Positions 22,972 to 36,444 of a DNA stretch of 64,000 nucleotides are shown here, one piece after another. The stretch's first letter is position 1, and each line of letters opens with the position of its first letter. Origin of the DNA: Taenia hydatigena (lineage: Eukaryota > Platyhelminthes > Cestoda > Cyclophyllidea > Taeniidae); assembly GCA_036345935.2 (NCBI GenBank), contig JADWOT020000314.1:59375-123374 (forward strand), in the 5' to 3' direction. The position numbers were made by a program, and so were the translations under genes. A model generated the notes under the pieces. The model saw only the letters and a list, made by a program, of their open reading frames with translations, searched no databases and was not told where the DNA came from.

Positions 22972-25945
22972 AGTAATTTGGCCAAAATTATGCCACAACG
23001 GATAATGAGTGAGAAGAGTGGCATGTGTGAAAAGTCAGGCTTACCTGGGATGTCCTTGCTAAAGGCGATTAATTCAAGGCTTTCCCAGAGCAAAGAACTC
23101 TAAAGAAAATGAAACACAAACAAGAAAATCAGGTGCTTATGGGTAACTGAGACTTCTTCAATGTTAAAACCAAGGAAAGGGTAAGGATCCGTGCCACCAA
23201 GATTTTGTTTTCCTTTGAGCGTCATCAGTGGGAACTCTGTAAAAATTATTTCAGTTGTACAATAAACACTTAAGTCTACAAACAGAAGTCATTGTGAGTT
23301 GGGACATGCGGTTTTGCGAGAAGTTTACTGTGACAGACACAAAGTCACCGGTGAGTATTGCAACATTAGAAGAACGACGCAACTTCTCTTTGTAACTTGT
23401 AAGCATTCAAACTGGTTCCTCTGATTATCTCTCCAAAACAAACGTCGATTTTTGGCAGTGCTTAAAAGATTTTAATGGATCAAGTTAAGTGTTAACTTTC
23501 TTGACCGGGTGAGGGTTTGTCTCTGCGTAGAACCATGATGAGTGAAGAATATTGCTTCTTACTACTGCATCCACTTAGCTCATCTAAAATAAACCTTTTA
23601 TGTGACACTTCAGCTGCGTTACTCTTATGCTGGTAAAAGTGCATCCTGGACATCTTCGTCGCGCTGAGCACTTCAAAACTGATAGAATGAATAAGGGATT
23701 ATTCGTTTCATTCTACAGGGCATAACAGGCAACGTTCGCGGTCATTCTTTCTTTGCTACATGTCAAATTAGGATTAGCCATTCTCACAACACTCGCACGT
23801 TAAAATTCTGTATTAAGAAAAGTGATTTGGCCAGTGCAACGCGTACTCATTGACAGCGGCAGTTGTGGGACAAATAGCATTTCCGAACAGGCGTGGTCGA
23901 TGCTTGTGGCCACCGAGAAGACTGAGGGGAATGGCGATAACAGATGCTATCTTAGTGAATGGCATTGTAAGAAACTTTACACTCTACAGGCACGAAATGC
24001 GCCTATTGTTACTTCCCAGGCCAAGAAGCACGTCCGTTGAAGAGAATGGTAAGCAGCAGACGGAAACAAATTGCAAGTGGACAGAGAAATATGGCGAAGC
24101 CTTCCAGTGGTTAAGGTAATAGCTCTTATCCGCTCGGATTGCGACACCTGGCATTTGCCGGAACGGCATTCTTAATGAGCTAGTAAAAACTGTCTATTAA
24201 TGAAGTAACGATTCTATCAGGTTAATATTTTTTTGTTTCGCTAACGTTATAAGAAACTCATTCACTGACTGAATGTCTTTCACATTGGATGTTAAAAGTG
24301 ATCCGATAGGCAAGCAACTTCCTGAATAAAACTACGTGATGATTAATAAGTTATCAAAATGTGTTGGAAAGTTTTTTCCATCAATATTTCTTTGTGTCTT
24401 ACATTCTAAACAAGTGTGCACAACATTCCAGAGTGAAAACAATGTGTACCGCACAATTTGGTTTGGGTGAGAGGGCTTTTAGCAAACACGGATGTGGTAG
24501 AGGAAACATTGCGAATTCTCTTGATGTAAACGAGTGGTTAGATAGCTAAAACTTGTGCCAAGGCTAAGTTCATCCCCATGCTTAAAGGGCATGAGGGTTG
24601 AAGGTGGGAAACTCAACGGGAAATGTGTTATGCTGGTGGCAACCCTAGTAAACCTCGTCTCGTTCAACTATAATATGAGCACAAAAGAGTGGGTTCGAAT
24701 CGCTAACTGTGGTCCTTTGCCTTATTCCTGATGCCGAAGCATATTCAAACGCCCCGTACCTTGCCAACTCCCTTCAAGGTCTGCGTTTGGCTGTAGTAGA
24801 CGATGGTATCATCACGCATACTGGTTTAGCTCAGTGTGGTGGCACCTTGACCTACCTCGTCATTGGCAAGCAAGAGAGGATGCTCGTCCTAAATTTTATT
24901 TCATGTCACCAAAAAGTGAGCCATAATGACGGGAGGTATGCTTGGGAACTGTAATAGAAGGAACTTGCCACGGTCTACTGCCATATGGAGCCATGGTTAG
25001 ACAAACGCCCAGTGTAGTCGCTCAGTTTGACCACCCATTACGGTTGAGAAGTTCTGTAGCATAAAGACAAATTATCCCGGCTAGCTGATGGTACGGCCTC
25101 GATTGGCCGCTTGCCTAAGAGGCGGTCGAACCCAGTGTTCTCTCACTGTGCCCCCGTCCTCCAACCACGCTATACTCTACGATTCGATGATCATCCTTCG
25201 CCTCATCCTGCATGTTTCCATGAGTCTTGCATTCATTTTGTAAGTTGCAGACGAACTTGGAGAACGTCCATGCAGTTTCCTTACTTAACCTGGGGCATGC
25301 CAGTCTGTACTAAAACTTCAAACTTTCCCCACCAGTTCTAACAATTTTCATTCTGCAGAATAGCGCTCATTTAGAATCTTATGTATCAGCTTATTGGGAA
25401 TAACAAGTTGTGTAAAACATTTTAATGGCGCACTACTCAATTATTAGTTTAATGACAAAAGAATTATGCGACCAAATTGCATTAAGCGTAATTTCCATTT
25501 CAAATAAACGAAAGAATGGGGCTTCTTAGAAGGTTATTACGATGTCCCTATAAATAAAATGAAGTAGTAAGTTTAATAAACCCTTGTTTACCTCATTTTA
25601 GAGCATAGTTCCAATGCAGACGAATAAAGATTTCACAAATGTTTACTACGCCAGATATTCCAGCATTGCCCTTGGCGAAGCCATAACGGCGAAAAGCAAG
25701 ACGATGTCCTCAGCGATGCAAATGCTTTAAACGGCAGCTCATCAAGTCTTTACCTTCAGCGGCATGTACGAAGCTATTTGTGACACAGCGAATTAACAAA
25801 GAGCTACCATTTGTAGCACAAAGATAAGGAAGGTAAGATTGGCATAATCGTTCGCGCTACAAAATGCACTTCGCTTCTCATTGAGCTTAGGTGGCAAAGG
25901 TGGTATCGCATGCTACCATCGTCACATTTGCCTCGTTATTATTTT
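22972..25945. other. Spacer of the inverted duplication, single-copy part
   Basis: No convincing gene. Short overlapping frames at 23.82-24.12 kb include an FnIII-like pentapeptide context (NGIVRNFTLYR) but no full domain. A weak resemblance exists between 25.46-25.62 kb and 8.66-8.78 kb. Confidence 0.45.
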
Positions 25946-25949
25946 CTCA

Positions 25950-28890
25950 AACGACTGCACTCAACGTCACACTTTTTCTCCAGTGGATTCGATTTAATCA
26001 CATTTTGCGAAGTTAATGGTAGCAAAGAGGGCCGTTTAGGTTTCACTGGTAGCAAATGTTGCCATTCGGCCCACATGCAGTTAATCTCAATGCATGGGCG
26101 GAAATCCATTTTGAGAGTTGTACTTCTTTTTTATTTGGCTTCTGTACTTGTGAGTTACTTTATCATTCTACTTTAATTGGCTTTGCATCCGTGTTGACGT
26201 CAATGCTTAAGCGATAGCTGCATGTTAAACAGCCAGACTTAACAAACATTCAATTACCACGGGAAAGTAAACGTGTTGTCGATTCTTTTGAGCATATTCG
26301 TGGTTTTCCGACCAGCCGACAACCGCTTTTTCTAAACTAAGGATTGTAAGTCAATGCCACATACGTAGTAACAACAGTAACATTGACATTGTCATTTCCA
26401 AAGTATGTGGTATCTGTGCGTATAGGGTTTACCTTTTCAACTTTGTTCGCCACAAGAGCCCACTTTGAATTGAATGCGATCGGATTTGTTAATAGCATCT
26501 GCTCATGATCCCGAGGTGGAATTGGGAGAAATCTCTTTAATTACTTATTGGACTTCGACCGTTAGCAGTAGTAGTAGTCACATGTCATTGCAATTCGTAG
26601 TGCATCTTGCGTGGCATTCACTTCACCACATTTAGCAGCCTAGCACCAAAGGCAGGGGAGGACGAAAAATGCGATGTCTTTGCGATGTTCAACACTTGAT
26701 CATTAGTCAAGCAGAAGGGATTATGCGCTGCCTAAGAGCCCCTCGCAGTTCATTCGTGCACTCGGAACAATATCCCCTCCCACTCAGCATTCACACGTGT
26801 CTGGCACTTCATTGCTGTCAAGCATTGCAGCGCTAGCTTCATCAAACCACTGGTGCTCCATGCCATGCAAACCATCTTAGACTGACAAATGAGAGTTTAG
26901 AACCTAAGCCGACCATTCCGCACACAAGCATAGATCGGCGGTTACCAGTGGCCTGCGTAATCCCATAGTAAGGTCGTAATGGTGTCAATTAATGCAAGCC
27001 ACTTTTTCTAACAAAGATATGAACATCAAAACGTATTTAGATATGGTAAAGCAGGATTATTTACGAATACAACTTTTAAGTGTATGTGAGCAACTGTAGG
27101 GCGTCCTTCGTGTTTACACAACTCGATGCTGGCATATTTGAGGTGTGCTTTAGGAATACCACGTGGTTGGTCTATTTTAGCGCTGGCGTTTATTATCTCT
27201 TCATTTGGCGCACCCACACAAACTGCTTTATCTCACTGACACCGCACAACTTGGAGTTGAATATTTCACCGAGTCATGCGCATGATGTGTTTCTCTCATC
27301 ATAGCTGTGCAGTTGCAAGCGCATTCGCTGGTTCCTCACTGTTGCACATGTGGCGGTCTGAAGTGCTCGCAAAAGCCCCATTCATTGCCGATTGCAAAGC
27401 ATTTGCTCCATTCTCACATGTAGCACGCCAACAAATTGTCATCTTCGTGAGTATCACTCCAGAACCACTAGTCCTTTATTAAAAACCTTACAAAATAAGA
27501 CAAAAATGCCTTCTCATCCAAAATCACTCGCATCGGAAAAGTGTCTTTGAAAGCCGTCCTGTAAAATGTCATTTGGAACAAAGTGAAAGAAGGGTGTACG
27601 TTTATAACCGCTGGAGAAAGGCCTCACAGCTCTAAACTGTGTCTCTTGTCAATTGATAATTCATACTTGATGTTGTGCTTCATGCCGAGTGCCATGATGC
27701 CTGTGATGAGCACTTGATTTGACCTGCAAACAGATGGTGCGTTCTATGCGCATCATGTGTTGGCAAGCGTGAGTGACTGAGAGAAGACTCCTCAGTAACA
27801 CCAATGGGAGAGGCGCAAACTCTTTTTAGTACCTCCGTCGGTCGTAGGTGAATAAGCAATGCAACTCCTTTTTCCATTTTGCCAAAAGCGATGTGAAAAC
27901 CGAAGAGGTTGTTAGTCATTAATAGGTATACGACGATAGACTTGGCCTTCAAACGACACTGTTAAATACCATCGTGCCACACTAACTATTCCAATCGAGA
28001 AAAGTCCATTTTCTTGGCTATCATTGAAAATTTACTCACTTTGACTCAATGCGCACCTTGAAGCGCTGCTTTAAATATGACTGCTGTTGCAAAGTCATCG
28101 CAGTCAATTCTTCTCGTCAGGCTGAGGTCATCGCCGCAAAACAATGGCCCCACTGCTCCCTGTTGGTCTTGTCGACTCCCTATACTCCTCCCACTTTCTA
28201 TCAACAGGTCATTAATAACTTAAAAAGTTCTAGAAACCACAAAATTAATGAGTTTTAGCCGCTGATGGTAACACTATTTTTTTGATGATGACGTCCACCA
28301 AAGAACGTGATTTCCCATAAAAACCTTGCCATTAATTCTACAATTCTATGCAACATCAAAATTCATACGCTTGGAGGATTCACAAACTCATGACTGCAAT
28401 TTTTCAAATTAATTCGCTTAAAAATCACTTGGAATCATCGACATCATTTGTTCAAAGACAAATGATGACTCACAGTTTATCAAAATTATACGCTCGCTTT
28501 CGTATTGCATCTCGCAACTTTGCCTTGGTTTTTGAAGTTTTCTGCTCGATAGCCCCTTCTATCCCATCGTCTATGTTCATATGCTCAAAGCTGAAGCCAT
28601 CATTTCACGATAGCTATCATATGACTTGTCAACGTTGTGCTAAACCCGTTCTGCATCACCAATCACCAGCGACTGCAGTTCATACTACAAGATTTGCATT
28701 ATACAAGTGAGTGAAGGCACGACCTCACTGTGTAAATCCATATCTCATTGAGCGATCCTAAGAGCTATAGGGTGGAGAGACAGTTGAGTAGACAATAAAA
28801 GATCCTTCGTGTACAACGTCCCTACACCGATGAAGTCTCAACTTGCGTGTCCACTCATCTAGTCATTTTCGTCATTTTCCTAATATTTTC
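25950..28890 (+). repeat. Direct 2.9-kb copy of 17.15-20.0 kb inside the spacer
   Basis: Order and orientation match the left arm: 25.95-27.6 kb corresponds to 17.15-18.7 kb and 27.6-28.9 kb to 18.7-20.0 kb, across the boundary between the two left-arm R2 units. It therefore derives from a chromosome that already had the tandem arrangement. Frame 28348-28710 is the R2 frame, shortened by indels. Confidence 0.75.
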
Positions 28891-28974
28891 TTAAGCTTTT
28901 GATTGCTAAAAAAATATGACATAAGTGTGTCACTGTGATGCGAGAATCAACGGTGTTATGGAGATGAGCAAACA

Positions 28975-29527
28975 TACAATCTACTATTCTTGAACATTTG
29001 TGTTCTTGGCCTTTCATTTGAATTCATTACATTCACTGATGCAAGCGGAAGGCAATCTCTGGTGCCATCTCGTTGAATGTCTATTGGCAGCAAAGCAAAC
29101 AATGATTTATCAGTGATAGAGAGAGAGAAGATATGTGCGATGCTTTGGCGCTTCACCATATTTGAATGAGGAGGAAATACATGCTGGCAATCACAATGTG
29201 GGATGTTCTAGGAGCGGCGCCTGATTACCTCACTCACAACAAACCAAAGCGCTGTTTACCGCAGAACTGACTCATGGCATCAGATGGTAACATCTTTTCA
29301 AGCTTTCCTTGGAGAGTGTCATAAGAGCAACCTAAGATACACAGTTATTAATCGAATGAATTTTCAATGAGTTCTGAAGAACGGAGAACTTACTTTGTTG
29401 ATTAACGTTGAAAGTGGGTAACTGAAAGATTTGGCCAAGTCAAAGTCACCTAGATTTAGTCTGTTTCGGTGCGCATTAACTAGATCATTTTTGAGTTTAA
29501 GTCGTGGTGGGCAAAGTGACTTGTGTG
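28975..29527 (-). repeat. Innermost inverted repeat, right copy (553 bp)
   Basis: Reverse complement of 22419-22971 without a difference. Homology stops at 28974 on the inner side. Confidence 0.85.
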
Positions 29528-32500
29528 ACAACACTACAAAGCTTGCGACATTTGGTATACAGATATCCTATTTAAGGTGACCGAAAGTTAAATCCTGCCT
29601 CGATATTGTTTGCATGAAAAGCAGTGTCTTCATAGCAAGAATCCAACTACTGCCTCAGATCCACAGGTATTCATGCCGCGAATTCGAGGCCATGGGGTTC
29701 GTGTAGGAGTGCATTTCCTATCTGATCCTTTTTAAGGGACCATCCTCACCTCACCATTCTCGGTTAATTCAACAAATGGCATTAAGTTGCCTCGACTTCC
29801 ATTTTCGGTATTTTGAAACAATTGCATTTACTTTTAGGGCAATGCAAAGAATACCGCTTTATCAATCCTTTGTAAATTTCACTGAGTGTGCATAAGGTGC
29901 AACAACGCAGTCCGATATTTTTATAAAAATACCGAAAGCTAAATTGTGAGCTCACACTTTGTGAGTAGTCCATGAAAACTCGTCATTTTCCTGTTTAATC
30001 GTTGCTAATCCCCTTTAGATTAGCTCTTTTGTGGCTTAGAAAAAATGTTTCTACATCAATCACATTAGTGGCAGTAACACTGATGCGTCACTTAGACAAC
30101 GCGATAAAGACTGATAAAGACTGAGTGTCGCTACCACGTTTGCAATGCATCGTATTCACCAATTGGCTAACGGATTGCATCTTTGATATGGTGTGGCAAC
30201 GCAATTTCAAAAGAAAAAGAATCATACAAGTTTGTCTGTTATAGATCTCTTTCGCGCGTCAATTACCTTTTCACAAAAGGTCTTCAAATGGATAAAAAGG
30301 GGAAAGTTTGAACGTAGTCGTCTGCTAAAAGTCCACAAACGTTAATATAAAACACGCAAAGGATCAAATCGAGTTCAATGTTTGAGTAATTCTAGTGATT
30401 ACAACTGTCATCTTATAGCCTGTACCTTAAAAGTTCTAAAACATTTACCAGGCAAGTTTAGAGACATTCTCGTATTCCTGCATGCGTATTGCAACTGGCC
30501 ATCCATGTAACCATTCATCCGTTCATCCTGCATATCATCTACACATCAGAATAGATGTAAGTGATGCATTCGTGGTCGACTTTTATTTTATTTTATTGCT
30601 AAACATAGCCCATTGTCATTCTGATACGTAGACATGTCACATCACTTCACTTATTATTTCCTCGACAATATGTATTCATATGAGTCGTGACAACCCATTC
30701 GATGCAAAGAGAGCGGGGCAAAAACAGACTGAAACCACTCTTGCTTACACAGCTGTTTGGGTTCGACCACAATTTTCAATAGTCCACTGCATAGGGCTTT
30801 TTAAGTACGACTAGCATTACCCCCTGTCAACATCCCGAACGCGACAATGCATAGGATGTAATTCATCCACGAGCGCAAAAGCAGAGAACTTTCATCGAAT
30901 GTTCTCCGCCGGCTCATTAGTTGAGCAAGTCCCTGTTCTTCATAGCGGACATTTTTAAGCTTTGGGCCTATTCGCAATGTGCTTTTGTTCACCTACAACA
31001 GATTAAGATGCTCAAAGGATTTTGCACTTCTCCTCTTCGTGTTACCGAAGAGTTCGCCCTCACTCATCCACGCTTGCCATCACATGACGCGCATACAACG
31101 AACAATTTGTTTGCAGGTCAAATCAATTACTCTTCAAAGGCATCAGAGCACTCGGCATGATACATAACACCCGACACGAAATACCAATTGACTAGAGACA
31201 CAATATAGAGCCATGAGGCCTTTCTTTACCGGTTATCAACGTACAATCTTCTTTTAATTTGTTCCAAATGACACTTTACAAAGCTCCTTTTAAAAAAATT
31301 TCGATACGAGTGGGTGTGGATAGGAAGACTTTTTTGTTAAATTTTGTGAGGATTCTCAGTAAAGGACTAATATCTTTTTCGAGAGATATTCACAAAAGTT
31401 ACAATACTCATTTAGCATGCTACAAGTGAGAATGAAGCAAGTGCGTAGACTTAAGACCGACAGTTGTGCAGTAGTGAGGAGCCAGCAAATGTATCTACAA
31501 ATGTACGATCAAGGTGAGGGCAGCACATCATTCGCATGTCTCGGCAAAATTATTTAATTCCAAATTGCGCGGTTTCGGTGCGATAATGCAGTTTTTGTCG
31601 GCCGCCAACTCAGGGGAAAATTATTGTCAGAGCTAAAATGGTCTAATTACGTAGTGCCTCTATATCACACCTCAAATATGCCGACATTGAGTGGTGTAAA
31701 GATAAAGGACGCCTTGCAGTTGCTCACAAACATTTATTAGTTCAATACTGAATGGTTCTGATTTACTACAAGTAAATGCGCTCTGATATTCACATCTTTC
31801 TTATGAAAAGTGAACTTGCACTAAGTGACATTATCGCGAACTTACAATGGGATCGCGCGAGTCAGTGGTAAGCGCCGATCCATTTCAAGAATGCACGCGT
31901 TCAGAATGGCTGGCTTAGGCTTTAAACTCTTATTTGTCAGCATGAGATGGTAGGCATGTCGTGGAGCACCAGTGATTCGACGAAGCTAATGCTGCAATGC
32001 TTAATAGGAATGAAGTGATAGACACGCGCCAAACCTGAGTAGGAATGGATATTATTTCAAGTGCACGAATGAACTGCGAGGAGACTCTTTGGCAGCACAT
32101 AATCCCTTCTGCTTAACTAATGATCAATTGTTGAACATCACAAAGATAGCGCATTATTGTCTTCCTCCGCCTTCGGCCGCAGGTTGCTAAATGGGGTAGA
32201 TTGAAAACCGCTTAAGAGACACTACGAACCGCGCTAACGTATGGATTAGGTTTTTACAAGAAATAAAAGACAACTTCTTTCAAGTTCATCTCGAAATCAC
32301 TGGCAGACTCTATTAGGGAATCCGGTTGCGTTTTGCCAAAAGTTATCTATTATGGTGGACGAATTTGAAAAAAATAGATCTTATGTGCATAGTAACCACA
32401 GTAATTATATGGAAATGGCAAACGATGTCAATGTTACTGTTTTTACTACGGACGTGGTGTAGAACCTCAATTCTTACCTTGTAAACGAACGATTGTCGGC

Positions 32501-35500
32501 TGGTGAGAAAGCCACGTATTTGCTTCAAAAGAGTCGGCAACACGTTTGCTTTCCTGTGGCGGTTGGCATCAACGCTGATGCAAAGGCAATCAAAGTAGAA
32601 TAATAACTCCCAAATATAATAGCCAAGTATAGAGAAGGAAGTACAATCTCCAATATAAATTTGGCTTTCTGCGACATAACGGCGTTTATTGAAAAATAAA
32701 ACATCAAAATTGCGTAAAAAGAGAAAATTATGGATTATGGAATGGAGTAATGAAAGCGAATTGTCAAATTAAATCATCAAAACAGGGCGCAACGCCAACT
32801 ATTTCATATTTGGCCCAAATTCGTGCAAGCGAATGTTATGTAGGGTTAGATTATGAGCAATGGGGAAAGTTGTGCGGATGATAATGACCTCAGCAAGGCT
32901 CTCCTCATTACTAAGCTGAGGTGGGAACTAAGCTGGGTGCTAACAAAATCATATCTAGGCTATGGTCAAGATCGGTCAATCATAGCTGTAATAATTGCGT
33001 TGCTGTCTTTTTAATTGCAGTTAGTGCGGATCTCCATAAACAAAAGAAGAAAGGAAGATGAGCACAATCTTTGGAATGCGCTGGAGATCAATTACACACC
33101 TGATGATTTTCTGACCAGGACAGGAATAGACACAAAAGTCGAAACGTCATCGGTGTGTGGATATTGTACACAAAGCACCTTTCATTGCCTACTTAACCGT
33201 TCCTTTCCACTCTGTGGTTCTTGAGACCCACAACGAGAAGTTGATTTACAAGATGAGATCGTGTCTTTGTGGTATGAATTAGAGTTGCTGGTGATCGGCG
33301 ATGCAGAACGGATTTAGCACAACAGACACTAGTCATATGATAGCTTTTGTAAAATATAGGCTTCAGCTTTGAGCATGCGAACTTGGACGATAAGCAGGAA
33401 ACTTCAACAACAAAGGCAAAGTCGCGTATTACAATATGGGAAGCAGATATAAAATTATGATAATCTGTTGGTCATGTGAAACCATTAATTTTGAGCTCCG
33501 TTTCTTTAGACAAATGTTGTCTACGATTCCATATGATTTTATATGAATAATTGGAAGAATGGCAGTTAAGAGTCTGTGGATTCATCAAACGTGTGAATCT
33601 TGATGTTGCATGGAATTGTAGAAGTAATGACTAGGCTTTCATGGGGAATCACGCTGTTCAGTGAACGTCATCATCATAAAACAATGGCAATGCTGCCAAC
33701 GATTATAGCTTAAGAGTTTTGTGGTTTCATGACTCTGCAATTTATTGATGTCTTGTAGATAGAAAAGCAAGAGCAGTATAGGGGATCGACAAGACCAACA
33801 GAGAGCAATGGAACCAATCTTTACGGCGGTGACTTCAGCTTGACAAAGGGAATTGGCTGCAATGATTTTGTAGCAGCGGTCATGTTTTACGCAGCGCTTT
33901 AAGACGCACCTCGAGTCAGAGTGAGTACGTTGTCAATGATAGCTATGGAAACGAACACTTTTTGATCTAAATAGTTAATCCGCACAACGGTATTGAACTG
34001 TGTCGTTTGAAGTCCAAGTCTATTGTCGCGTATCTACTAACGATCAACAACTCCTTCAATTTTGGCGTCGCTTTTTGTGAGGCGGTAAAAACAAGTTAAT
34101 TACACGTAAACCAGTTGCAGCGTTTTTTCGCGTGCAGCCGATGGGGGTGCTCAATGATTTCGCACCTCTCCTATTGGTGTTACTGAAGAGTCGTCTTTCA
34201 ACCACCCACGCTTGTTATCACATGGAGCCCAAACAACGCACCACTTGTTCTTTAACATCGTAAGGGTTAGTTTGCAGGTCAAATTAGGTGCTCATCAAAG
34301 GCATCATGGCCATCAGCATGAAGTATAATATCCAACATGCAGACATATTTTAGAGTTGTGTTGCCCTTCTCTACTTGCTATATATATTGCCTAAGTAGTT
34401 CTCAATGTCAGGCATGAGGCGATTTAAGGATTACTCTTCTTTCTTGAGAACCGTCGCCATCCTCTTTCGAGGATGATAGTAGATTCTCTGAAACAGCATA
34501 AAAGTCATCACTTTGACTCCTTCATTGCAAAAACAAAGAAGAGTAACCCCTGCATGGTCTCACTCTACTCGCTGCACAGAAACAAAAGCCAAGGAGGAGG
34601 AGTTTAGCGAGGCATCCGTGACACCTTGCATTGACTTGATCAGAGGACAAGATTGAATGAAATACCACAGTCTAGCTCCTCAAATGCGTGCATTTATCTG
34701 ATAAGCTGAGTGAATGACAAGTATGCATAGAGTGACGTCGCACAGACGTGTCTTACTGTCCGACATCATCATCAAGTCACCGAAGTGTCAAAAGTGCCAT
34801 GTGGCTGGGTCATCGATTGTCGTGGCGAAGACGACATGACCGCATTGCAGAGAAACCTACAGAGAGGTAGTATCCGCTTATGCCAACCTCAAGCATTGCA
34901 CCATGGGATATTACGTCCAATCGTTTCCATGGTAAACCACACTGCTGAATATTCACCCAATCTCTTTGCCTGTTCTAGGATGCATGCTCGAGTGATCGTA
35001 GAGCAGTGTCATCGTCTGTAAAGCCAAGCAAGTACAATCAATTTACACATAGGAGCGAAGGAGGCTCGGTAACCACACCTCACCGAGATGAAGTAAAGAT
35101 TCAGCTCTCTCTCTTTGAGACTCTGGCACCCCGTTGTCTGAAGGTCATTTTGCGGTGGAAGGAGATGTAATGGTCTCTTAACTATCCTCTGTCGACTGTG
35201 TGTCGCCTTCATCGCACATAGTATGAAGGAATTTCTCTGAACAGCATTCGACATACTGATGTGGTAGCTAAAGAGAAAATTACGCAGCATTTGAGTTGAG
35301 TAGGATGCGAGCTTGAGATCGGTGACAAGGTCGTGTGCTTCGGGACGCGGTAGCTTTTGTTCTGTCGCTCTGGCGTGGTATCCATACACTGCATCTAGTC
35401 TTCCATGTGTGCCCTCCAGGCACAAAGACGCGCTCCCTTCTCGCACCCTAAGTAAAGACATAGTCCACGTTGAATAGCAGTTTTGTAACACACTTCTTCT

Positions 35501-36235
35501 CCCTACTTCCATCCTTTCAGTCCTAACGCAATTAGCCCTGCAATTCACCATCCTTTCTCAACAGGACAATAAGTAGCGAGAGAAGAAACCTAAGGGAAGA
35601 ATGAAAGAAGCGTGTCACTCTCGTCGACTGTTTCCAGTCAGCAAATCAAGCACAGGATGCCAATGCGCATTCTGCAACTGCAGCCACCACCAGCTTGCTC
35701 TGCACTTTTACCTTTGATTATCTTTGCTCGTACCTTAACCTGGGTTGAAGTCAACTGTCCTTAAGTGAACCTCAGCTGCGTGACAGGTAGGAAGAAAGTT
35801 GATGCAATTTTCCTTCATATGACAGCAAATGCTCATCATACAGCCAAGTCGAGACCGGAAACCTTTCCATCTCTCACTTGATGGCATGAACTGGCTTTTG
35901 GCCAGTGACATTAAACGCTCTCAAGGCATGCGTTTGCACCTGCCCGCCTTTATGGGGCACTTTTGAATCACAAGAAGCTTCATGCAATTTACTTAACTAC
36001 TTGCAGTTACTCAAAGCTGTCAATTAAGGGAATGCGATGCATCGTCGTAGAGGCATTGCTTCATGGTCTCATGGGAACCACTATTGACTGCTGCCACCAT
36101 TGGCTACCATTCGTGCGTACTAGCCGTAGCCTGATGGAGAACTTTGTCAGACTGAAGAATTCAGACCCTTTCTTTCCAAAATACCAACTCAAAATCAAAA
36201 AAGACGCAGAGGACTCTGGTAAACCCGCCCTCTTC
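29528..36235 (-). repeat. Right arm, inner blocks
   Basis: Mirrors left-arm blocks 20.92-22.42, 15.35-18.93 and 13.74-15.35 kb in that order. Contains one inverted R2 unit (about 31-34.4 kb) and one P-type copy (about 35-36.2 kb). Identity is visibly lower than in the 553-bp core. No recognisable gene; the longest frame is 180 codons at 35551-35009 on the minus strand. Confidence 0.75.
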
Positions 36236-36444
36236 CTATAGCCACATTCATCAAGATATGTGAGTTTGTGTGTATTTATTTTGCCAAAAAGGCAAAGTAG
36301 AAGACAAAATACATACCAGAGAATTGACAGAGCTTAAAAAGTAGAAAAGTAGATAAAAAGTGGTGAGAGTGCTTGGAGAAATGGCGACCAATTCGCAGCA
36401 CAGAATTTTGGATGCAGGCAGTAGAGATAGCACGCAATCACGCC

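Noticed and set aside
23850..24119. FnIII-like peptide context (NGIVRNFTLYR) in the spacer
   Set aside because: Only a dozen residues resemble an FnIII strand; the rest of the domain is absent and an overlapping frame is equally open.
24690..24712. tRNA B-box-like ggttcgaatc sequence
   Set aside because: No A-box, acceptor pairing or anticodon arm could be placed upstream.
22419..29527. A 7.1-kb transposon with 553-bp terminal inverted repeats
   Set aside because: Arm homology continues outward well beyond the identical core, which transposon ends would not do; no transposase-like frame is found between them.
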